Notes: generated by a model from the sequence alone, not told the origin. 64,000 bases of DNA from Streptococcus sanguinis (GCF_019929225.1 NZ_JAHZPA010000001.1:700805-764804), one strand, 5' to 3'; numbered from the stretch's first letter, positions 27,798 to 37,870 are shown. Made by a program: numbers and translations.

Positions 27798-28427
27798 TTA
27801 AATTTTCTCCTTACCCTTTCGGCTTAGGAAATACAAGGTCAAAAAGATTCCCTCATAAAGCAAAGCAAAGAGAATAAAGGCGTGCATGAAAAATTCTTCT
27901 GGCAGAATCCAAATGACTGGATCCTTTGCCGGGTCAAACATCCAGGTATTGTCTCCGGCAAAGAGAACTTGATGAAAGAGTGTAAAAAAACTATTAAAGC
28001 CAATCAGAAAGGCCAGTACACCTAAGACAAGCGGCAAGAGACTAATCACCAGAAAAGCCCGTCTGTAAAGACTCAAAAATCCCTTTTTAACCACTTTTTT
28101 GATAAAGAAAATCAAAGCAGGCAGAGCAACTAGAAAAATAGCTTGCGCCAAGTGAAAAAGATACTTGACCGCCTGAAAATGATGCAATCCTGCTGCTGAC
28201 GAGCGAAAATCTGGCATCGCTAGCTTTTGACTAAAAGGATTGGTCAGGTAATTCATCAAAATATTAAAATTATACTGGATGGTCTCTGCTTTCAAATAAA
28301 CCTTATCCGGCAAATTGAAATAAGAAATCTCTATCGGGTATAAGAGCCAAGCCAGATAAATGGTTAGCAAGATTGCTGCTGCCAACAAGCACAAGACGCT
28401 GGCTAAAAATCTCAACTTATCACACAT
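27798..28427 (-). CDS. DUF1461 (TIGR01906) family integral membrane protein
   Basis: 209 residues, five or so membrane segments: about 7-30, a large outside loop with [16 protein letters not shown] (about 59-74), then 95-110, 123-146 and 183-203. The loop and the order 'phosphatase gene, DUF1461 gene' match the TIGR01906 family as I know it in Firmicutes. Function unknown. Its start lies 8 bp inside the HAD gene, so translation is coupled. Confidence 0.85.
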   Translation of the reverse strand: MCDKLRFLASVLCLLAAAILLTIYLAWLLYPIEISYFNLPDKVYLKAETIQYNFNILMNYLTNPFSQKLAMPDFRSSAAGLHHFQAVKYLFHLAQAIFLVALPALIFFIKKVVKKGFLSLYRRAFLVISLLPLVLGVLAFLIGFNSFFTLFHQVLFAGDNTWMFDPAKDPVIWILPEEFFMHAFILFALLYEGIFLTLYFLSRKGKEKI

Positions 28428-29190
28428 CGAAGTCCCACTCCGCTAGACTGGACAAGACATGCGTCGGTTGGATAGGCAGATTGGGCACCTCTTCTGGCAG
28501 GGTAAAGCCTGTCGTAACCAGAAGGGTCGGAATCCCATTGTCGATTCCCGCTCGAATATCTGTCAGATAGTTATCACCCACCATGACCACTTCTTCACGC
28601 GCCAACCCTAGATGCTCTATGGCTTTTTCCATGATGATGGCATTGGGCTTGCCGATAAAGGTCGGTTCAACCCGAGTGGCTGCTTCCAAGAGGGCGTTGA
28701 TTGCGCCAGCTCCCGGCTGCAAACCTCGCTCAGTCGGAATGTTGAGATCTGGATTGGTCCCGATAAAGTGAGCACCCTTTTGAATAGCCAGAGTCGCTAT
28801 TGTCAGCTTCTCATAGTCCACTTCCCAGTCCAGCCCCACTACCACATAGTCAGGATTTTCTGTGTCCTCTATATATCCAGCTTCTTCAATGGCATGTTTA
28901 AGCCCGACATCACCAATAACGTAAGCTTTCTTGCCTAGATTTTTCTCCTGCATATAGTCAATGGTAGCTAAAGTCGCTGTGTAAATTGTCTCAAGCGGCG
29001 TCTCAATATTGAAATTTTCAGCCAGCATGGTTTGCACTGCTTCTGGCGTGCGTGTGGTATTATTAGTCACGAAAAGGTAGGGAATCTTGCGCTTCTGCAG
29101 CTCATGTACAAAAGCTTCACCAGCCGGAATCCGACTCTTTCCCTTATAAATCGTCCCGTCTAAATCAATCAAATATCCTTTATAAGTCAT
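28420..29190 (-). CDS. HAD-superfamily subfamily IIA sugar/nucleotide phosphatase (NagD-like)
   Basis: 256 residues. Motif [15 protein letters not shown] (5-18) with the nucleophile Asp9 and acid/base Asp11, motif II VTNNTT, motif III Lys in GKPNAIIM, motif [12 protein letters not shown]. This is the TIGR01457 group, a cytosolic phosphatase of low specificity. It probably serves as a house-cleaning enzyme; the real substrate is unknown. AGGA lies ahead of ATG 29190. It lies between the thioesterase and DUF1461 genes. Confidence 0.93.
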   Translation of the reverse strand: MTYKGYLIDLDGTIYKGKSRIPAGEAFVHELQKRKIPYLFVTNNTTRTPEAVQTMLAENFNIETPLETIYTATLATIDYMQEKNLGKKAYVIGDVGLKHAIEEAGYIEDTENPDYVVVGLDWEVDYEKLTIATLAIQKGAHFIGTNPDLNIPTERGLQPGAGAINALLEAATRVEPTFIGKPNAIIMEKAIEHLGLAREEVVMVGDNYLTDIRAGIDNGIPTLLVTTGFTLPEEVPNLPIQPTHVLSSLAEWDFDV

Positions 29191-29201
29191 TTCTGCTCTT
29201 C

Positions 29202-29942
29202 CTAATTCTCTTGTTTAAACTCTTGCCAGGTTACTAAAGCCTGGGCATTGACTTCCCCGTCACTGGAAATCTGATGATTGCTCTGCAGACCTTCTAGGTC
29301 ATAGCTAGAAGCAATCATACCGCCCGGACGGACCTCCTTGACATACTTAAGATGGACTTTCTTAGGAATATGCTGGGTGAGGAAGTCTGCACCCATGACC
29401 TCAAAGATCCAGTCCAGATACTTGCTATTATTGACATGTCCGTTCATATCCAAGTCGTAAAAGCGCACATGGTAGTCCTTGCTGACAGGATTTTCCAAGT
29501 CTGGATACTTAGGACCGCGCAGTAATTTCTTGGAAAACTCAGATTGATATGGCGCTACAATCTCCGGATCAACTGCGTGAACCTTGCGGCTATCCCGATC
29601 CATAAGAACAAAAGTTGCCATCATCTGGATAATGGCCTCACCTGCTTCATCAAAAATCGTGAAGCGACGGTAGCAAAAGAGCCGATTGTAGGTCAAAGCT
29701 TCTGTCTCAATGGTAATCTCCTCTGCAAAGCGAGGCAGCCGTGTCACATCAATATCATAGTCCGTGATAATCCAGACTAGGTTATACTGCTCCAGCATAT
29801 CCTTGTCACTGACGCCAAGCTCAATCGACTGCATCCCCGATACCTGCAAGGACAGCAGGATGACATCCGGCAGCTTGATATGGCCATTCATATCTGCCAT
29901 ATCAAAAGGAATTTTCATTTTCATTTGATAAGTTAAGCCCAT
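29202..29942 (-). CDS. Acyl-ACP thioesterase
   Basis: 246 residues with two hotdog domains, FatA/FatB-like. It releases free fatty acids from acyl-ACP. The first half holds [29 protein letters not shown] (in parts about 16-44), the second the characteristic [20 protein letters not shown] (starting near 163) with the Asn/His pair of the active site. The product could be reused through Fak kinases, linking it to the DegV protein elsewhere in the window; that link is inference. ATG 29942, GGAG site inside the hemW end region, 3 bp gap from hemW. Confidence 0.93.
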   Translation of the reverse strand: MGLTYQMKMKIPFDMADMNGHIKLPDVILLSLQVSGMQSIELGVSDKDMLEQYNLVWIITDYDIDVTRLPRFAEEITIETEALTYNRLFCYRRFTIFDEAGEAIIQMMATFVLMDRDSRKVHAVDPEIVAPYQSEFSKKLLRGPKYPDLENPVSKDYHVRFYDLDMNGHVNNSKYLDWIFEVMGADFLTQHIPKKVHLKYVKEVRPGGMIASSYDLEGLQSNHQISSDGEVNAQALVTWQEFKQEN

Positions 29943-29945
29943 GAT

Positions 29946-31076
29946 TTACTCCAATATAAATTTCTCAGCAACCGTATCGCCCAAAAAGAGGCCTTGTTTG
30001 GTCATACGCACAATGTTTCTGTCAGGCACTAGCAAACCCTGCTCAGTCAGTTCAGCCACAATAGCTCCATACTGTTCTTCAAAGGATATACCAAATTTTT
30101 CCTCGAAGCGTTTTTTTGAAACACCTGACTTCTTACGCAAGCCTAAAAACATCTCTTCTTCCATCTTTTCATTCAATGTCAGCGCTTCTTCCTGCACACG
30201 GGCATTGCCCGCTTCCACTGCCTGCAGATAATGACGAATCGGTCCATGGTTTTTATAGCGGATACCATTGACATAGCCAGACGCTCCTGCTCCAATACCA
30301 TAATATTCCGCATTGTCCCAGTACATGAGATTGTGGCGGCTCTCAAAGCCTGGCTTGGAAAAGTTTGAAATCTCATAATGCTCGAAGCCGGCCTTTTCCA
30401 GCTCAGCTATAATGTAGTCAAACATCTCCGCTTCCAAATCTTCCTTAGGCAGAGGAAGCTTCCCTCGCCGCATCCGATTCATGAAGACCGTATGATTTTC
30501 CAAAATCAAGCTATACAAACTCATGTGAGGAATGTCCAAAGCAATGGCCTTGGCAACATTGGTTTTCACATCTTCCATGGTCTGCTTGGGCAGGGCATAA
30601 ATTAGATCAATCGAGATATTATCAAAACCCGCTTTTTTGAGATTGGCAATATTCTCATAGATATCCTTTTCTAAGTGACTTCGGCCAATCTGCTTGAGCA
30701 TGCGATCATTGAAAGTCTGTACACCCAGCGAAACTCGATTGACAGGCGAGTCTTTAAGAACAGCAATCTTTTCCTGGTCCAAGTCCCCGGGATTGGCTTC
30801 GATGGTCAACTCTTCTAGATAAGACAAGTCCAGCTTGTCCGTCAGTTTTTCCAACAAAAAAGCCAACTGACGCGCCGATAGAGCGGTCGGAGTTCCGCCA
30901 CCGATATAGAGTGTACGGAGCTTTTTGATATCGTAAGAATCATACTCCTCAATCAAATGCTCCAGATAACTATCTACTGGCTGATTTTTGATAAAAACCT
31001 TGGAAAAATCGCAGTAATAACAAATCTGAGTACAAAAAGGAATGTGCACATAAGCAGAAGTCGGTTTGGTTTGCAT
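29946..31076 (-). CDS. hemW: Radical SAM protein HemW (heme chaperone, HemN-like)
   Basis: 376 residues. The iron-sulfur motif is Cys15-x3-Cys19-x2-Cys22 (FCTQICYYCDF) without the fourth Cys of true coproporphyrinogen dehydrogenase HemN; GGGTPTALS and NRVSLGVQTF follow, with the HemW C-terminal domain after about 300. HemW binds and delivers heme; streptococci lack heme synthesis, so an HemN role is unlikely. The -10 box ends only 7 nt before the ATG at 31076 and there is no ribosome site, which suggests a leaderless mRNA. First gene of the hemW-thioesterase-HAD-DUF1461-CPBP operon. Confidence 0.93.
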   Translation of the reverse strand: MQTKPTSAYVHIPFCTQICYYCDFSKVFIKNQPVDSYLEHLIEEYDSYDIKKLRTLYIGGGTPTALSARQLAFLLEKLTDKLDLSYLEELTIEANPGDLDQEKIAVLKDSPVNRVSLGVQTFNDRMLKQIGRSHLEKDIYENIANLKKAGFDNISIDLIYALPKQTMEDVKTNVAKAIALDIPHMSLYSLILENHTVFMNRMRRGKLPLPKEDLEAEMFDYIIAELEKAGFEHYEISNFSKPGFESRHNLMYWDNAEYYGIGAGASGYVNGIRYKNHGPIRHYLQAVEAGNARVQEEALTLNEKMEEEMFLGLRKKSGVSKKRFEEKFGISFEEQYGAIVAELTEQGLLVPDRNIVRMTKQGLFLGDTVAEKFILE

Positions 31077-31083
31077 AGTACTT

Positions 31084-31089
31084 ATTATA
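31084..31089 (-). promoter_or_regulatory. Extended -10 promoter giving a leaderless hemW transcript
   Basis: Minus strand TGGTATAAT. Transcription should start around 31077-31078, directly at the hemW ATG (31076). No -35 and no Shine-Dalgarno sequence is visible. Confidence 0.6.
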
Positions 31090-31131
31090 CCATAGTTTTA
31101 AAGAGAGGACTTATTTGATTATCAAACAAAG

Positions 31132-31181
31132 AAAAAAAGAGTGATCCTGTAAAGACAAAAATTGTCCTCGCATGTCACACC
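31132..31181 (-). terminator. Terminator of proBAC
   Basis: Imperfect arms GAGTGA/TCACAC with an inner AAGACAA/TTGTCCT stem, followed by TTTTTTT on the minus strand; 34 bp after the proC stop. Confidence 0.65.
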
Positions 31182-31214
31182 CTTTCTATAATCTAAAAAA
31201 ATTGAAGATCTAAA

Positions 31215-32018
31215 TCAATTATTCCCCAACTCCTGCGTCCTTTCGTAGGCAGCTTGAACGGCATCCATGACTGTTCCTCGAAAGGCATTTTCTTCCAGAC
31301 TAGCTACCCCGGCGATGGTCGAACCGGCCGGACTGCAGACCTGGTCTTTGAGCTGGGCCGGATGTTGCCCGCTGACCTTACTTAGCTTGGCAGCGCCTAA
31401 AAGAGTCTGATTAGCCAGTTCAAGCGATATGTCGCGACTGAGTCCTGCTCGGACACCAGCGTCCGCTAAGGCCTCTATAAAGAGATAGACGAAAGCTGGT
31501 CCACAGCCAGCAAGAGCAGTCGCTGCATCCAACTGCTTTTCCTCTAGTTTGATCAAAAGGCCAGCCGAAGACAGAAGCTCACGCAACAAGTCTTCGTCCG
31601 CTTGATTCACCTGCTGAGATAAGGCATAGCTAATAACACCCTTGCCAACGGCTACTGGTGTATTAGGCATGATTCGAATCCAACGATGCTGGCTAGATGT
31701 CAATTTTTCTAATAGCTCTAAGCTCAGACCTGCAGCCATCGAAACCAGCAGAAGAGAATCCCGTTTTTCTAGAATTTCCAGATGTTCTGCCAGCAAGTCA
31801 GCAAATTGAGCTGGTTTGATACCCAGAAAAATTACTTCTGCCTGAGCAAAAACTTCTGCATTACTGACCGGTTGTCCACCAACTTCCGCAGCAATCTTTT
31901 CAGCCTTGTTTATACTTCGGTTGGCTAATAATAATTCGCTTCTAAATCTTTCATCTTGGGCAACTAGACGAGCGAGACTGCCGCCCATATTTCCCAGACC
32001 GATAAATCCAATTTTCAT
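31215..32018 (-). CDS. proC: Pyrroline-5-carboxylate reductase
   Basis: 267 residues, last step of proline synthesis, NAD(P)H-dependent. N-terminal KIGFIGLGNMGGSLARL dinucleotide site (2-18), the conserved IMPNTPVAVGKGV (about 113-125), and the signature near the end with AGSTIAGVASLE (about 229-240). Start ATG at 32018 with GAGGAAGT upstream, 2 bp from the proA stop. Third gene of proBAC. Confidence 0.97.
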   Translation of the reverse strand: MKIGFIGLGNMGGSLARLVAQDERFRSELLLANRSINKAEKIAAEVGGQPVSNAEVFAQAEVIFLGIKPAQFADLLAEHLEILEKRDSLLLVSMAAGLSLELLEKLTSSQHRWIRIMPNTPVAVGKGVISYALSQQVNQADEDLLRELLSSAGLLIKLEEKQLDAATALAGCGPAFVYLFIEALADAGVRAGLSRDISLELANQTLLGAAKLSKVSGQHPAQLKDQVCSPAGSTIAGVASLEENAFRGTVMDAVQAAYERTQELGNN

Positions 32019-32020
32019 CT

Positions 32021-33283
32021 TTACTTCCTCACTTGACCAGTCCCTTGGATGACGTATTTATAGCTGGTCAACTCTTTCAGTCCCATAGGACCTCTGGCAT
32101 GCAGTTTCTGAGTGGAAATCCCCATTTCGCAGCCAAGGCCAAATTGACCACCATCTGTAAAGCGGGTTGAAGCATTGACATAAACTGCTGCGCTATCCAC
32201 CTGCTCTGTGAAGTAAGCTGCCGCTGCCTCATTCTCCGTCACAATGGCATCCGAATGATGGGTGCTGTGAGCTTCAATATGCTCCACCGCTTCTTCCAGC
32301 GAAGAAACCAACTTGACTGCTAAAATATAGTCCAAAAATTCGGTATCAAAATCTTCCGGTCTAGCTTGCGAGCCTGAGATATACTGAGCCGCTTTCTCAT
32401 CCAAACGCAATTCAACAGCTTTTTCTTGCGCGGCATCTCGTTCTGTCACCAGCATCTTCTGCACACGTGGTAAAAATGCAGCTGCAATCTCTTCGTGAAC
32501 CAGCAGTACCTCCATGGCATTGCAGACAGAGGGGCGACTGGTCTTGGCATTCTCAATAATCGCCAAAGCCTTATCTTGATCAGCATCCTTATCTACATAG
32601 ATATGGACAATTCCAGTACCTGTCTCAATAACCGGCACAGTCGCATTTTCCACGACCGCCTGAATTAGTCCAGCACCTCCGCGAGGAATGAGTAAATCCA
32701 GATAACCCTTGGCCTTCATCATAGCTTGAGCTGAAGCTCGGCTGGTATCAGAAACCAACTGGATACAATCCGGTGAAATCTTTGTCTGAGCTAAACCTTC
32801 TTTCAAAGCTGTGACAATAGCAAGCGCTGTCTGATAAGCATCCTTACCACTTCTGAGAACGACTGCGCTACCACTTTTTAGAGCTAGAGCAGCAGCGTCA
32901 GAGGTGACATTAGGCCGGCTTTCGTAGATAATCCCAATCACGCCCATGGCCACCCGCTTCTTACTGATGACAAGGCCGTTCTCAAGCTCGGTCCTTTCCA
33001 AGACTTGCCCTACAGGATCCTCCAAGTCAATCAGCTGGCGAATGCCATCTGCCATGGCAGCAATCCGCTCCTCATCCAGATAGAGGCGATCCAGCATCAC
33101 ATCTGAAATCTTACCTTTAGCTGCGGTCATATCCGATTCATTGGCTGCTAAAATGTTAGCACGAGAAAGCCAGAGCTGCTTTGCCATTTCTTCCAAAGCA
33201 TGATTTTTCTCAGCCGTTGTGGCCGTATTAATCGTCTTCTTGACTTTCTGAACCTTTTCAAAAATTGCTTGTGTTGAGGTCAT
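32021..33283 (-). CDS. proA: Gamma-glutamyl phosphate reductase
   Basis: 420 residues. It reduces glutamyl phosphate to glutamate semialdehyde, an aldehyde-dehydrogenase fold. Catalytic Cys in [15 protein letters not shown] (about 252-266); cofactor and substrate regions [13 protein letters not shown] and [15 protein letters not shown] are clear. Start ATG at 33283 with GGAGAAGCG upstream. It follows proB by 21 bp and precedes proC by 2 bp. Confidence 0.97.
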   Translation of the reverse strand: MTSTQAIFEKVQKVKKTINTATTAEKNHALEEMAKQLWLSRANILAANESDMTAAKGKISDVMLDRLYLDEERIAAMADGIRQLIDLEDPVGQVLERTELENGLVISKKRVAMGVIGIIYESRPNVTSDAAALALKSGSAVVLRSGKDAYQTALAIVTALKEGLAQTKISPDCIQLVSDTSRASAQAMMKAKGYLDLLIPRGGAGLIQAVVENATVPVIETGTGIVHIYVDKDADQDKALAIIENAKTSRPSVCNAMEVLLVHEEIAAAFLPRVQKMLVTERDAAQEKAVELRLDEKAAQYISGSQARPEDFDTEFLDYILAVKLVSSLEEAVEHIEAHSTHHSDAIVTENEAAAAYFTEQVDSAAVYVNASTRFTDGGQFGLGCEMGISTQKLHARGPMGLKELTSYKYVIQGTGQVRK

Positions 33284-33304
33284 CGCTTCTCCATTCTTTG
33301 TCTT

Positions 33305-34414
33305 CTAAAATTCTGCAAATAAATCATCCAACTCCGGTGTCAGAGAAATCCAGTCATCCCGATGAATGACAACACCTTTAGGTTTATTGGACTTGAGCAT
33401 ATCTTTAAGAGCAGACTTGCCAAAACGCACGCGTCCTTTACCAAGAATAGCTCCGCTGCCTTCCTCGTAAACTGTCACCGTATCTTGATAGACAAAACTC
33501 CCCGATACTGAGACAAGACCAGATACCAACAAACTTTTCCCATTGTTTCTGAGAGCGTCAGCTGCTCCTTGGTCTACATAGATTTCCCCTTGACTTTTAG
33601 CATAAAAAGCCAGCCATTGCTTCTGCGTTTTTAGACCTTTTTGCTGAGCCAAAAAGAGGCTGCCATCCTTGGTTTCCTCCGCAGCTTCCAGCAGAGCATC
33701 AGTCTTGAGCGAGGAACAGATATAGACCGGAACACCAGACATGGTCGCCAGAGTTGCAGCTTTAATCTTTGTCAGCATACCGCCAGTCCCATTGCTCGTT
33801 CCTGCACCGCCTGCCATATCAATCAGCTCAGAGCTAATCTTCAAAATCTTTTCAAGTCGACGTGCATCTGGATTGGTAGAGGGATTGGCCGTGTAGAGTC
33901 CATCTACATCTGTCAAAAGCACCAAGAGGTCCGCCTGAACCATGGCTGCCACCTGAGCACTCAGTGTATCATTATCCCCGACCTTGAGCTCCTCGATGGC
34001 CACCGAGTCATTTTCATTGATGATAGGAATAGCGCCGCGATTCAGCAAGACAGACAAGGCCTGATGGGCATTTTTGTAACGCCGCTTATCTGCAAAATCA
34101 TCCTGGGTCAAAAGAATCTGAGCAGAAATAATTTGCTTCAAAAGAAGATTGGTTGTATATTCCTCCAAAAGCAAACCCTGTCCAACCGCAGCTGAAGCCT
34201 GTTTATCCGCCACCTTGGTCGGTCGCTTTTTAAAGCCTAGAGAAGAAAAACCTGCCGCAATAGCTCCTGATGAGACCAAGATCAACTCATGTCCTGCCTC
34301 ATGCAAGAGAGCCAACTGCCGAGTGATTTCCTTTACCTTGGCGCGTGACAGACTGCCATCTGCGTTAGTCAATGACGAAGTCCCCACCTTAAATACGATT
34401 CGCTTTGCTTTCAT
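33305..34414 (-). CDS. proB: Glutamate 5-kinase
   Basis: 369 residues: amino-acid kinase domain (1-260) with [11 protein letters not shown] (7-17), VSSGAIAAG and [17 protein letters not shown], then a PUA domain (about 275-355). First and feedback-controlled step of proline synthesis. I chose ATG at 34414, with AAGGAAAAGGA upstream, over a GTG at 34429 that would overlap this site. The promoter at 34444-34449 lies right behind the rluD terminator. Confidence 0.96.
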   Translation of the reverse strand: MKAKRIVFKVGTSSLTNADGSLSRAKVKEITRQLALLHEAGHELILVSSGAIAAGFSSLGFKKRPTKVADKQASAAVGQGLLLEEYTTNLLLKQIISAQILLTQDDFADKRRYKNAHQALSVLLNRGAIPIINENDSVAIEELKVGDNDTLSAQVAAMVQADLLVLLTDVDGLYTANPSTNPDARRLEKILKISSELIDMAGGAGTSNGTGGMLTKIKAATLATMSGVPVYICSSLKTDALLEAAEETKDGSLFLAQQKGLKTQKQWLAFYAKSQGEIYVDQGAADALRNNGKSLLVSGLVSVSGSFVYQDTVTVYEEGSGAILGKGRVRFGKSALKDMLKSNKPKGVVIHRDDWISLTPELDDLFAEF

Positions 34415-34443
34415 TTCCTTTTCCTTCACTGCTAGATTGTCTT

Positions 34444-34449
34444 ATTATA
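34444..34449 (-). promoter_or_regulatory. Extended -10 promoter of proBAC
   Basis: Minus strand TGGTATAAT. The region where a -35 would sit is the T run of the rluD terminator. Confidence 0.6.
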
Positions 34450-34465
34450 CCACGATTTACAGAAA

Positions 34466-34492
34466 ATAAAAACGACCGCGATTGAAGCGGTC
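34466..34492 (-). terminator. Terminator of the LysR-lspA-rluD operon
   Basis: Arms GACCGC (34474-34479) and GCGGTC (34487-34492), then TTTTTATTTT on the minus strand. Confidence 0.85.
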
Positions 34493-34529
34493 AAAGGAAA
34501 ATTTGTATTTTAACAATGAACAAAGCTAC

Positions 34530-35426
34530 CTATTCTTGTCGCAGTTTTGCCAAGGTTTCTTGGAAAATGGCTGGCGCTTCAGCTGTAAATCCCAGCACTT
34601 CACCAGTTCGAGGATGGGTGAAGCCCAGCGTTCGCGCGTGCAGAAATTGGCCATGTCCTTTTAAGGTCTTACGCGGCCCATAGACCTCATCACCAGCCAC
34701 AGGATGTCCAATGTAGGCCATGTGAACGCGGATTTGATGAGTCCGACCTGTTTCTAGCTGAAGCTCGACTAAGCTATAGTCACCAAAACGTTCCAAGACT
34801 TGGAAACGCGTCAGAGCCGGCTTGCCTTTTGCCGTCACAGCTTGCTTCTTGCGGTCTTTTTCACTGCGGCCAATCGGAGCCTCAATCACTCCACGGTCGT
34901 TAGGCAGATTTCCATGAACAATAGCCCAATACTTGCGTAGGGATTTCTTATCCTTAAGCTCATCAGCCAGAGCCACATGGGCTTGGTCATTTTTTGCAAC
35001 CATGAGAAGCCCTGAAGTGTCCTTATCAATCCGATGGACAATCCCCGGCCTTAGGACACCGTTGATGCCGGACAAGTCTTTGATGTGGTACATGAGGGCA
35101 TTGACTAGTGTGCCGCTAGTATGGCCTGCCGAAGGATGGACGACCATTCCCTGCGGTTTATTGACGACTGCCACATCCTCATCTTGATAGACGATTTCTA
35201 GCGGAATATCCTCTGCCACATATTCGACTACTTCTGGTTCAGGCAATTCATAGGTGATGACATCACCTTCTTTGACAGAGTATTTAGCTTTTTGGGCTTG
35301 TCCATTGACCAAAATCCGGCCGTCCTTAATCTGCTCATTAGCCAAACTCCGCGATAGGTCTGTCAGCTCTGCCACCGCCTTGTCCAATCGCTGACCAGCT
35401 ACTGAAGCCTCAATTCTTACTTCCAT
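34530..35426 (-). CDS. rluD: 23S rRNA pseudouridine synthase, RluD family
   Basis: 298 residues. N-terminal S4 domain (about 13-60: [16 protein letters not shown]...GRILVNG), then the synthase domain with catalytic Asp134 in [11 protein letters not shown] (131-141) and the typical [17 protein letters not shown]. It modifies uridines of helix 69 in the family type enzyme; paralogues exist, so the exact site is inferred. It overlaps lspA by 17 bp. Confidence 0.93.
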   Translation of the reverse strand: MEVRIEASVAGQRLDKAVAELTDLSRSLANEQIKDGRILVNGQAQKAKYSVKEGDVITYELPEPEVVEYVAEDIPLEIVYQDEDVAVVNKPQGMVVHPSAGHTSGTLVNALMYHIKDLSGINGVLRPGIVHRIDKDTSGLLMVAKNDQAHVALADELKDKKSLRKYWAIVHGNLPNDRGVIEAPIGRSEKDRKKQAVTAKGKPALTRFQVLERFGDYSLVELQLETGRTHQIRVHMAYIGHPVAGDEVYGPRKTLKGHGQFLHARTLGFTHPRTGEVLGFTAEAPAIFQETLAKLRQE

Positions 35427-35877
35427 CTTTTTCTTCCTTCAAAATCATCAACAGTAAAATAGCTACACCAAAGGTCAGATACATATCTGCCACATTGAAA
35501 ATAGCAAAATTGATAAAATCTAACTGAAACATGTCCACGACAAAACCTTGCCGAATCCGGTCAATAAAGTTCCCCAAACCGCCAGCAATCACCAAGGTCA
35601 GCCCGGTCAGCATCCACTTTGAGGCATTGAGGTGCTTGATGAGGTAGTAAACAGCTCCGCCGATGACCAAAAATGTCACCAAAGTAAAGAGCCATTGCTG
35701 ATTTTCCAGCATTGAGAAGGCTGCGCCGGTATTCTGGAGATAGGTCAGACTCACCAGATGCGGAATGAAACTCTTGACCTGCCCCAGCTTAAAATCACTG
35801 ACAATATATAACTTAACCAGCTGGTCCACAGCAATAAGAACCAAGACTGCAAAAGGAATAATAATTTTTCTTTTCAT
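35410..35877 (-). CDS. lspA: Lipoprotein signal peptidase (signal peptidase II)
   Basis: 155 residues, four membrane segments (about 5-25, 62-80, 89-104, 127-147). It cuts the signal peptide of prolipoproteins such as the oligopeptide-binding protein encoded at 37871-39832. The two catalytic aspartates are Asp115 (GFVVDMFQ) and Asp131 ([11 protein letters not shown]). Start ATG at 35877, 3 bp after the LysR gene; overlaps rluD. The LysR-lspA-rluD order is conserved in streptococci. Confidence 0.97.
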   Translation of the reverse strand: MKRKIIIPFAVLVLIAVDQLVKLYIVSDFKLGQVKSFIPHLVSLTYLQNTGAAFSMLENQQWLFTLVTFLVIGGAVYYLIKHLNASKWMLTGLTLVIAGGLGNFIDRIRQGFVVDMFQLDFINFAIFNVADMYLTFGVAILLLMILKEEKDGSKN

Positions 35878-35880
35878 ACT

Positions 35881-36783
35881 TTATTTTTTCTGTGCAAAAT
35901 ACTCTTTCATAACTGATACGAAGTCTTCTCCGACCTGAGTCAACTCCACATCTTCACGCTTGACATAGACCATGTGGTTGTCCAAATTGTCGCGAAGCTT
36001 GATGACAGTAATACCATTCACACTGTTGCTATCTAAAAAGCCAGATCCAGTCGCATAAGCATCGGTACGCTCCAAAATTCCATTCAAAGTCGCTCGGTCA
36101 GTCACATTAAACATTTGGGAACTGGCACTGGTATCAACAAAGTTCTCTGAATAATAGAGATACTCGTCCTTTTCCTGAGTGAAGCGAACAGTCGGCAAAG
36201 CTGCCAAATCTTCCATGACCAGCTCTTCCTTTTGTGTCAGAGGATGATCCTCCCGCAGATAAATGTGGGTCTGAAAAGGAATCAGCTCAATTACTTCCAA
36301 ACCTAGCTTTTCCACCCGCTGCATAATGCCCTTGGTATTTTGATTGTTGAGGTAGATAATGCCGATTTCACTATGGCCCTGCGCTACTTCATCCAGAATC
36401 TGTACAGTTGTTGACTCAAAAATTCGGAAGTTCTTATACTCAGGATAGGTCTGAGAAAATTGTGTAATCAGAGGCGGCAGAAAATCATAGTGCTGGCTGG
36501 CAATAGAAAATTCGTCCCTCTCCTCCTCAGGATTGGCATATTGATTTTGGAAGACATCAAAGCCCTTGACCAAGTCTTGAGCTTTTTCATAAAACTCCAT
36601 TCCTCGGCGAGTCAGAAAAGTACCACTGCTGGTCCGACGAAAAATCTTAAAACCTAGCTCTTTTTCCAAATCACGGACAGAGATAGACAGACTAGGCTGG
36701 CTGACATACATTTTTTCCGCAGCTTCTCGAAAGGTCCCACTGTTAGCAATGGCGACCACATAACGCAATTGTTGAATATTCAT
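35881..36783 (-). CDS. cpsY: LysR family regulator (CpsY/MtaR-like)
   Basis: 300 residues. Winged helix at the N-terminus (MNIQQLRYVVAIANSGTFREAAEKMYVSQPSLSISVRDLEKELG, in parts 1-44), then a substrate-binding domain. In related streptococci the regulator in front of lspA is called CpsY or MtaR and controls methionine/cysteine uptake and cell-surface adaptation; the effect here is inferred from position. ATG at 36783 has AGAAGGAAAAT upstream; in-frame codons up to 36828 are within the promoter. Note the early Tyr/Gln-rich part and no capsule gene nearby. Confidence 0.85.
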   Translation of the reverse strand: MNIQQLRYVVAIANSGTFREAAEKMYVSQPSLSISVRDLEKELGFKIFRRTSSGTFLTRRGMEFYEKAQDLVKGFDVFQNQYANPEEERDEFSIASQHYDFLPPLITQFSQTYPEYKNFRIFESTTVQILDEVAQGHSEIGIIYLNNQNTKGIMQRVEKLGLEVIELIPFQTHIYLREDHPLTQKEELVMEDLAALPTVRFTQEKDEYLYYSENFVDTSASSQMFNVTDRATLNGILERTDAYATGSGFLDSNSVNGITVIKLRDNLDNHMVYVKREDVELTQVGEDFVSVMKEYFAQKK

Positions 36784-36811
36784 AACATTTTCCTTCTTTA
36801 CATATCGTCTC

Positions 36812-36817
36812 ATTATA
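36812..36817 (-). promoter_or_regulatory. Extended -10 promoter of the LysR-lspA-rluD operon
   Basis: Minus strand TGGTATAAT, about 29 nt before the LysR start, just behind the terminator of the previous gene. Confidence 0.6.
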
Positions 36818-36836
36818 CCATAAACCAAGGCAGAAC

Positions 36837-36866
36837 AAAAGAAACCAGCTGTAAGAAGCCGGTTTC
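36837..36866 (-). terminator. Terminator of the double-GNAT gene
   Basis: Arms GAAACCAGCT (36841-36850) and AGCCGGTTTC (36857-36866), TTTTG on the minus strand. Confidence 0.85.
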
Positions 36867-36902
36867 TCCTTTTAAGTTAATGAGTAATCTGAAACAAATT
36901 TG

Positions 36903-37769
36903 CTATTTTTCTTTTAGATAGACAACCTCTGTCATCTCTTTGAAGCCTAGTTTTTTATAAAGTTTCAAAGCTCGGGTATTCTGCTTTTCTACGACAATCT
37001 GAAACTCCTGTCCATTGCGCTCGTTCAAATCCTGCATACTTGCAAGCAAGAGATAGCTTCCTAGCCCCTGCCCCTGAAAGTCTTGATCAACCGCCAAGCC
37101 AAAGAAATAATTGGTACCAAAATCCGTATCAACCGACACAGAAGCCACAACTCTACCATCTTTCTTCAAGATGTAAAGCAGACTGGAGCCACTGCTAACG
37201 GCTTCTCTGGCGTATTTCAAAGCAACATCTAGTGGTGTCTCAAAGACTTGTGACTGAAAGGCTGCAATCTCTTCAGCCAAGTCCAAACTCCCCTGCATGA
37301 CCTCTATCCCTTCTCTTTCTTCCAGAGGAAAAGTTTGAGCAGGCTGCGCCAGCCAGATTTCAGCTTCATCCTTTCGGTAATCGAATCTCCGGGCAAAGTC
37401 AGGTTGATCGTTCAAAAAAGCTAGCTCTGCTACATACTCAATCTCGGTCAAATCATGCTTATCAGCTACTTTTGCAAAACCAGCCAGAAGCTGATTAGCC
37501 ACACCCTGACGGCGATACGACGGCAGAACATAGAGAGAAACCTCAGCTTGGCCAGGTTCATCTGCGTAGACTGATAAAAAACCGATGGTCTGGCCATCGA
37601 TCTCAGCCAAGAAGAATGTTGGCATTTCAGGATCTGCATTATAATTATTATCCAGATAGGGCAGTCTATAGCCTCCGTCCACCTTATTACACTCTTGAAC
37701 TAATTCAAATAATTCCTGCTTTTCTTTTTCAGGCAATGCACTATAAATTCTTACTTTCAACTCTTTCAC
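36903..37769 (-). CDS. Two-domain GNAT acetyltransferase
   Basis: 288 residues with two GNAT folds: domain 1 about 5-145 with the CoA loop RRQGVANQLL (about 86-95), domain 2 about 150-288 with QGQGLGSYLL (about 235-244) and FKEMTEVVYLKEK at the end. Both CoA loops look intact. Substrate unknown. The start is uncertain: GTG at 37769 lies directly against AAGGAA, while TTG at 37760 has better spacing from that site; I report the longer form. Single gene with own terminator. Confidence 0.85.
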   Translation of the reverse strand: MKELKVRIYSALPEKEKQELFELVQECNKVDGGYRLPYLDNNYNADPEMPTFFLAEIDGQTIGFLSVYADEPGQAEVSLYVLPSYRRQGVANQLLAGFAKVADKHDLTEIEYVAELAFLNDQPDFARRFDYRKDEAEIWLAQPAQTFPLEEREGIEVMQGSLDLAEEIAAFQSQVFETPLDVALKYAREAVSSGSSLLYILKKDGRVVASVSVDTDFGTNYFFGLAVDQDFQGQGLGSYLLLASMQDLNERNGQEFQIVVEKQNTRALKLYKKLGFKEMTEVVYLKEK

Positions 37770-37822
37770 TTCCTTGCAGTATTTCTTTCTATTTTACTAC
37801 AAAAACCTTAGTCAAGCCATTC

Positions 37823-37849
37823 AAAAAGGAGCTGGATTTTTCCAGCCCC
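37823..37849 (-). terminator. Terminator of the oligopeptide-binding protein gene
   Basis: Arms GGAGCTGGA (37828-37836) and TCCAGCCCC (37841-37849), TTTTT on the minus strand. Confidence 0.85.
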
Positions 37850-37870
37850 AATGTCGCTAAGTTAATTTCT

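Noticed and set aside
29946..31076. Annotation as oxygen-independent coproporphyrinogen oxidase HemN
   Set aside because: The fourth Cys of the HemN motif is missing and no heme synthesis genes are present; HemW fits better.
33641..34195. 184-codon plus-strand frame opposite proB
   Set aside because: It lies wholly inside a full-length, well conserved gene and has no promoter or ribosome site.
34415..34530. T-box or other amino-acid riboswitch before proB
   Set aside because: The space between promoter and start is only about 30 nt, too short for a T-box.
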